Below, in pieces: positions 35,012-38,474 of a stretch of 38,474 nt of DNA. A program made the position numbers and the translations under genes. Numbering within the stretch: position 1 is the stretch's first letter; each line of letters starts with the position of its first letter. The notes under the pieces are model-generated. The model did not search any database and was not told the DNA's origin. It saw only the letters and a program-made list of their open reading frames with translations. This DNA comes from Nemertoderma westbladi (lineage: Eukaryota > Xenacoelomorpha > Nemertodermatida > Nemertodermatidae), in NCBI GenBank assembly GCA_032718475.1, contig JAUCBJ010005466.1, forward strand, positions 1 through 38,474, read 5' to 3'.

Positions 35012-35487
35012 TTCAAGTTCAAGTTCGCGACAACCGACACCAGACGCGCGACTACGGGGTTTATTTCGACGAGAAGTTTGGGAAGTTTAAATCCTACGGA
35101 GATATGCGGCAGCCTCTGTCTGCAAACCACATCGAGTGGGTGAGTGACACAGCTGGGCGAGGTACCCGGCCCTACACGTCGGTTTACCGGAGGAGTTTCA
35201 ACCGAGTCTCGTCTGTAACCCCGGATACTACCGCGGGGATATCGCTTGATATCCCTCCCGTATTCCGGGCCGCCACCTCGGAATCATTCCGACCCCTCTC
35301 CCGCTTCCCCCGTGTCTACCCGACCCCCGTAGTCAGGGCGACTGATCGCTCGGAATATATCCGGGTTGGTATGACAGCCACTGATTCCGGTTCATTTAGG
35401 ACTCCTCTTCGCTCCCTCGCTTTGGCACAGGAACCGTTCCAGAAACCCAATAACTGGCGATATTCAAACAGAGGCGTTAAAATATAA
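35012..35487 (+). CDS. Terminal coding exon of an unrecognised protein
   Basis: A reading frame of about 158 codons stands out as GC-rich in AT-rich surroundings and ends at TAA 35485-35487. A polyadenylation signal AATAAA lies at 35514-35519. The frame is open further left to about 34879 but has no ATG there and turns AT-rich, so translation must enter by splicing. The likeliest acceptor is AAAG ending at 35011, with TTCAAG repeats giving equivalent choices at 35017 and 35023. Visible parts are DNRHQTRDYGVYFDEKFGKF, MRQPLSANHIEWVSDTAGRG, YTSVYRRSFNRVSS and a C-terminus NNWRYSNRGVKI. The protein is rich in Arg, Ser, Thr, Tyr and Pro, with no transmembrane segment, no cysteine and no catalytic motif that I recognise. 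Such basic, low-complexity C-termini occur in cytoskeletal and ciliary proteins, but that is only a guess. The neighbour on the right is convergent. Confidence 0.6.
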
Positions 35488-35513
35488 TAGGATTTATTTT
35501 TATATTATTAGGT

Positions 35514-35519
35514 AATAAA
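35514..35519 (+). terminator. Polyadenylation signal AATAAA
   Basis: A canonical hexamer lies 26 bases after the stop codon of the plus-strand exon, followed by TA-rich and T-rich sequence. It implies a very short 3' UTR and supports the exon as a real gene end. Confidence 0.6.
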
Positions 35520-36123
35520 GAATTTTAATTAACAATTAATTTGTTTAATTATATCAGCTGATTTTGAAAAGTCCAAATTTTGCTCTCGGAACTCCTCCGT
35601 CGTTCTCAAAATGTTTCTATAAAATATACTAGGTAATATTAGGCAGACAACTGATACGGATGTTGAAATATTTAAGGCAACACTTACGAGTTAAGGTTCA
35701 CCTTAGCTAAGGTTGATTTATATGCAACCGGCCCCTCCTGGTCTAACAGCAAGTTAAGTAAATAAAGTTAAGTTATTGCAACTATAATTTATTAATATAT
35801 TGTAAATATTAACCAAACATAAACCAATAACCCATAACCATCACACATATAAACTGGTAACATATAGCAGAATAGCCAAGATTCAGTCTCTTCTAAAACT
35901 CATTGGGAATTCAAACTGCAAAATAAATAATAAAAACGTTAAAGTAAATAATTTTATAGTAAAAAACGATTTTTATTCCGGAACTCATTATTATTAAACA
36001 GGAACTTTTCACCCAAATATCATATATTTTATTTTTATTTATTATTATATTAATATTATTTATAATCCTCAACGCAACTCTATTGTAATTATTTAGTAAC
36101 TTTATATAAAACTTACAGTTTTA
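35520..36123. other. Intergenic region between two convergent genes
   Basis: This AT-rich stretch of about 600 bp has no open frame of interest. Its right end holds the minus-strand 3' UTR of the fibrinogen-like gene. The TTTATT words near 36028-36045 read AATAAA on the minus strand and are probable polyadenylation signals for it. Otherwise nothing is recognised. Confidence 0.5.
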
Positions 36124-37019
36124 CTAAATCCAAATCTTCATTTCAATTCGAGAAGCCGGATTCCAATCAGTAAAATGACGCCAATGAGGTTCTTTCCAAT
36201 CCTCCGCACCATATTCTCCGTTCAAGTTACTGTACGCGCAGCCCCTGTACCACCACGGCCCAGTACGATCTACGGCGCAGTTGACGGAGTCCAACCCGTC
36301 ATTATCGCGGTCCTTGGTAGAGAATGGATACCCGTTGGAATAATCCAATGCGTCACCAGCAGTACCATGGTAACCGGATACATGTAGGAGATAATTAGTT
36401 GCAGCTGATCCGATAGAGAAGTTGTCGTATTCCGCGTATTTGTGTTCGTTGGTGTAATCCACCCACTCCCATCTATCATCACCATCACCAGCTTTATGTC
36501 CCCTTCCAGTGAACCACAAATCGACCCTCAACTTCACCCCGCCTTTACTCAGCTTGTGGATCGCCTCCAACCCCAACCAAAAATTGGTATTCGGGTCGCC
36601 AAATCCTCCAACATATTCATCCCAGTTGCGGTAGAAGTCAACAGATCCATCAACTCTTTGTTGAATCTTCACCCCATCTTTTTGCATTATTAGCCCAGGA
36701 GCCATTATCTGATACAGTGTAATGGATGGAATCACTATATCTGTATCATGTAACCTGTAAACGAACTCTTCCAACTCTGTATTCTGTTCTTCCAGCTCTG
36801 TAACCTGTTAGGAAATATTTTTACAACTTTTATGAATTCAACTCAACTTTGTCACCACTTACAATATCTATGAAATCGCATGAAATTAAAATTAAAATAA
36901 TAATTTAAAATAACTAATAAACTTACATTAATGGCTCCACATTGTCCATCATTTGCCTGTAATAATAAATAAATTATAAATAGTTCTGCCGTGCAATGTA
37001 AAAAGACCGTAAGTCGCAT
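36124..37019 (-). CDS. Secreted fibrinogen-like (FReD) protein, two exons
   Basis: The main exon is 36804-36124: 226 codons plus a stop (TAG). It follows the acceptor TTCCTAACAG. The 122-bp intron (36926-36805) starts with GTAAGT. The upstream exon ends at 36927 with ANDGQCGAIN. Reading on from it without a break gives an ATG at 37019 and a hydrophobic leader (MRLTVFLHC...FIIYLLLQ-A), a plausible signal peptide, for a 257-residue protein. Alternatively 36956-36927 is a 30-nt exon after an ACAG acceptor and the start lies further upstream. Counting from the main exon, residues 1-20 form a short coiled coil (VTELEEQNTELEEF; L4, N8, L11, V15, L18). Fibrinogen C-terminal motifs follow: QQRVDGSVDF (48-57), NFWLG (74-78), LRVDL (92-96), YAEYDNFSI (123-131), the calcium loop DRDNDG (165-170), and the Cys176/Cys189 pair within NCA and GCAYSNLNG. 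The protein ends EMKIWI. The N-terminal A subdomain of the FReD, with its disulfide, is missing, and there is an extra Gly/Asp-rich insert (FTGRGHKAGDGDD). FReD proteins usually bind carbohydrates or proteins outside the cell, often in innate immunity or adhesion. The ligand here is unknown. Confidence 0.8.
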
Positions 37020-37533
37020 TTTTCCTAAATTCACCTTTTCTGGGTCTAAATAATGCGCTCTATCTAATGGTATAATCGAGAACACCGTATCTACTCTAGT
37101 TCTCGAGATATGCAATGTAGAAAGGCCTTAAGTCACAACATATGTATAGTGTTACAAAGGAAAAAGACCGTAAGTGCAATACTTACATAAGACCGCAACT
37201 AATTGAATTTATGCCAAAAAAAACCGAACAAAAAAACAAGACTTACGGTGTTTTGTCATTGCATAGATAATAAGAAAACGCAAATACGGTTTTATTGAAA
37301 TATGTGTCTTGAAATATGTATTTACATATAGGTTGTACAATGCAAAAATACTGTAAGTACAAAAAATAACTCTGACGTCAAAATATTAATGGAAAGTAAA
37401 AAATAATCACGTAAAAAAATTTCCCACCCCCAATCGCGTAGGATTATAAAAAATTAGTAATTTACGGACATTTTAAACCAACAATCTCGAAATGACTTTT
37501 TGTCACTTGCGGTCTTTTCACATTGCACGGCAG
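36986..37533. mobile_element. 548-bp TIR element (MITE-like)
   Basis: The ends are 29-bp terminal inverted repeats matching at 27 positions: 36986-37014 (CTGCCGTGCAATGTAAAAAG, then ACCGTAAGT) and 37505-37533 in reverse complement. The flanks are AGTT on both sides (36982-36985 and 37534-37537), a possible 4-bp target-site duplication. Inside, degenerate copies of the terminal motif (roughly TGCAATG, AAAA, GACCGTAAGT) recur near 37110, 37160, 37190 and 37340, and inverted near 37243. This pattern suggests reiterated transposase binding sites. There is no transposase ORF, so the element is non-autonomous. The superfamily is not assigned. Its left end lies 26 bp from the possible ACAG acceptor of the short fibrinogen-like exon, so it is either in the intron or part of the first exon. 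Confidence 0.82.
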
Positions 37534-37537
37534 AGTT

Positions 37538-37748
37538 ATTGATGAAATAATAATACATTTATATACTAAATAAATAATAATACTGTTAAGTTATTAAGTG
37601 TTATCATCGCTAATATTATTTTACATGCTACTCCAAAAAGTGGGCCTGCCAGAAACTTTTTAAAAATCCACCACATTACAATATTACAAGAAAACTGATA
37701 GCTGTGGTATAACTGATATGAACTGGATACAGGGTAAATCTTTTCGAC
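37538..37748. other. AT-rich spacer
   Basis: The spacer is short and AT-rich, and lies between the TIR element and the CTACGCGTAG cluster. No exon, promoter or repeat is recognised. If the fibrinogen-like gene starts at 37019, its promoter would lie in or beyond the TIR element and this spacer, but no TATA box can be singled out in such AT-rich DNA. Confidence 0.4.
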
Positions 37749-37912
37749 CTACGCGTAGGCCTACGCGTAGCTACGCGTAGCTACGCGTAGCTACGCGTAG
37801 TTCGCAACATTGGGTCATATATCACCAGTTTCAGAGTTTTAACAATAACTACGCGTAGGTGCTACGCGTAGCTACGCGTAGGTGCTACGCGTAGCTACGC
37901 GTAGGTCCTACG
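37749..37912. repeat. Cluster of the 10-bp palindrome CTACGCGTAG
   Basis: There are ten perfect copies. Five lie at 37749, 37761, 37771, 37781 and 37791, and five at 37849, 37862, 37872, 37885 and 37895, each position being the first base of a copy. Degenerate ones continue to about 37950 (CTACGCGACC, CTACGCATAGG). The two blocks are separated by 48 bp of unrelated sequence. In the second block the copies form a 23-bp higher unit (two palindromes plus GTG). Each copy contains ACGCGT (an MluI site) and two CpGs, so the cluster is unusually CpG-rich for its surroundings. A tandem run of a perfect palindrome is itself strand-symmetric and could fold into cruciforms or act as a multi-site protein-binding element. 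No function is shown. Confidence 0.93.
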
Positions 37913-37950
37913 CGACCTACGCATAGGTGCTACCCATAACTATGCCTATA

Positions 37951-38474
37951 CGTCGTTTATCATTAGTAGGCTTACGTATTCCAAGCGAGTCAGTACTAAA
38001 ATAAGACACAATACGGTATGTTCAATAAACAACCCACAACCATCAAATGCTTTCAACAGTAATGTATCCTATACCTGTATACTCTATATAGAGGAATACG
38101 CGAAAACTACATAATTCTTCACTTCATGCGTTGCGGGCGGTAAAATGTGTTAATAATTAATGTTTAGAGTTCAAAAATAGTTTACAAAGGAAATAGGCCG
38201 ATGGTTCTTATCGATTCTCTATGCTTTTTATTGCCTTTGTTCACGATAGGGCAACTAGGATATACTGTTTTTAATATGTTAACCCCTTGACAAGGGAAGG
38301 GGGAGACTAAATTGTCTATCATGAGACGTGAATTTTAAGTTTACTTTTTATTCATCCTCTGTGTTTGTATGTGAAAGAGCCGAATATTATTTATTACCAG
38401 TGCTGTATGTAGAGATATGAGTTTCCGATTCTGATATTACATTTGTCTGATAATCAGATACCTGACATGTACCG
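37951..38474. other. AT-rich right flank
   Basis: No gene is supported on either strand. A short perfect inverted repeat, CCCTTGACAAGGG, lies at 38284-38296 within a G-rich stretch (GGGAAGGGGGAG). Upstream exons of the minus-strand fibrinogen-like gene could lie here, but no exon with convincing splice sites was found. Confidence 0.45.

Noticed and set aside
36175-36693. Other frames over the fibrinogen-like exon (36175-36387, 36270-36488, 36442-36693) and the alternative frame 34945-35143
   Set aside because: They are shadows in the wrong frame or strand of exons with recognisable coding sequence.

Overview
The window looks like a piece of an AT-rich metazoan genome, most likely a marine invertebrate deuterostome such as a tunicate. 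That is an inference from three things: a spliced, secreted fibrinogen-like gene with a short GT-AG intron, a decayed non-LTR retrotransposon, and compact AT-rich introns and intergenic DNA. No bacterial-style operon, ribosome binding site, tRNA or rRNA gene was recognised. No species name can be proven from the sequence alone.

Layout. Positions 1-1315 are AT-rich unique DNA without a supported gene. Positions 1316-28918, about 72% of the window, are one almost uninterrupted satellite array. It is built from two interchangeable modules: a 41-bp unit (S), and a 56-bp unit (L) that is S plus a 15-bp block containing ATGCAT. The array holds roughly 600 units and has been reshuffled by nested segmental duplications with exact offsets of 317, 1253, 1813, 2684, 10992, 11218 and 13660 bp. 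Only one stretch of foreign DNA (17628-17710) interrupts it. It is not coding: both unit lengths are 2 modulo 3, so the frame slips at each unit and soon meets a stop.

Positions 28919-33156 are a repeat graveyard. They hold a duplicated AT-rich block (28996-29380 and 30065-30790), one copy of which carries a 208-bp insertion flanked by 15-bp target-site duplications. They also hold a tRNA-derived SINE on the minus strand flanked by perfect 18-bp duplications, and a 5'-truncated, frameshifted LINE reverse-transcriptase relic on the plus strand. A 236-bp direct repeat brackets the LINE. Positions 33157-33720 are a 61-bp minisatellite.

Positions 34700-37560 hold the only convincing genes, arranged tail to tail. 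On the plus strand is the GC-rich terminal exon of an unrecognised protein (about 35012-35487, AATAAA just after the stop). On the minus strand is a small secreted fibrinogen-like gene (36124-37019; two exons in the simplest model). A 548-bp terminal-inverted-repeat element (36986-37533) abuts the 5' end of the fibrinogen-like gene and may supply its start codon and the first residues of its signal peptide. Positions 37749-37912 hold ten perfect copies of the 10-bp palindrome CTACGCGTAG. The rest is AT-rich sequence with no recognised gene.

The most notable items are the two-module satellite with its duplication history, the insertions that can be dated against paralogous empty sites inside the window, and the transposon end fused in frame to a signal peptide.
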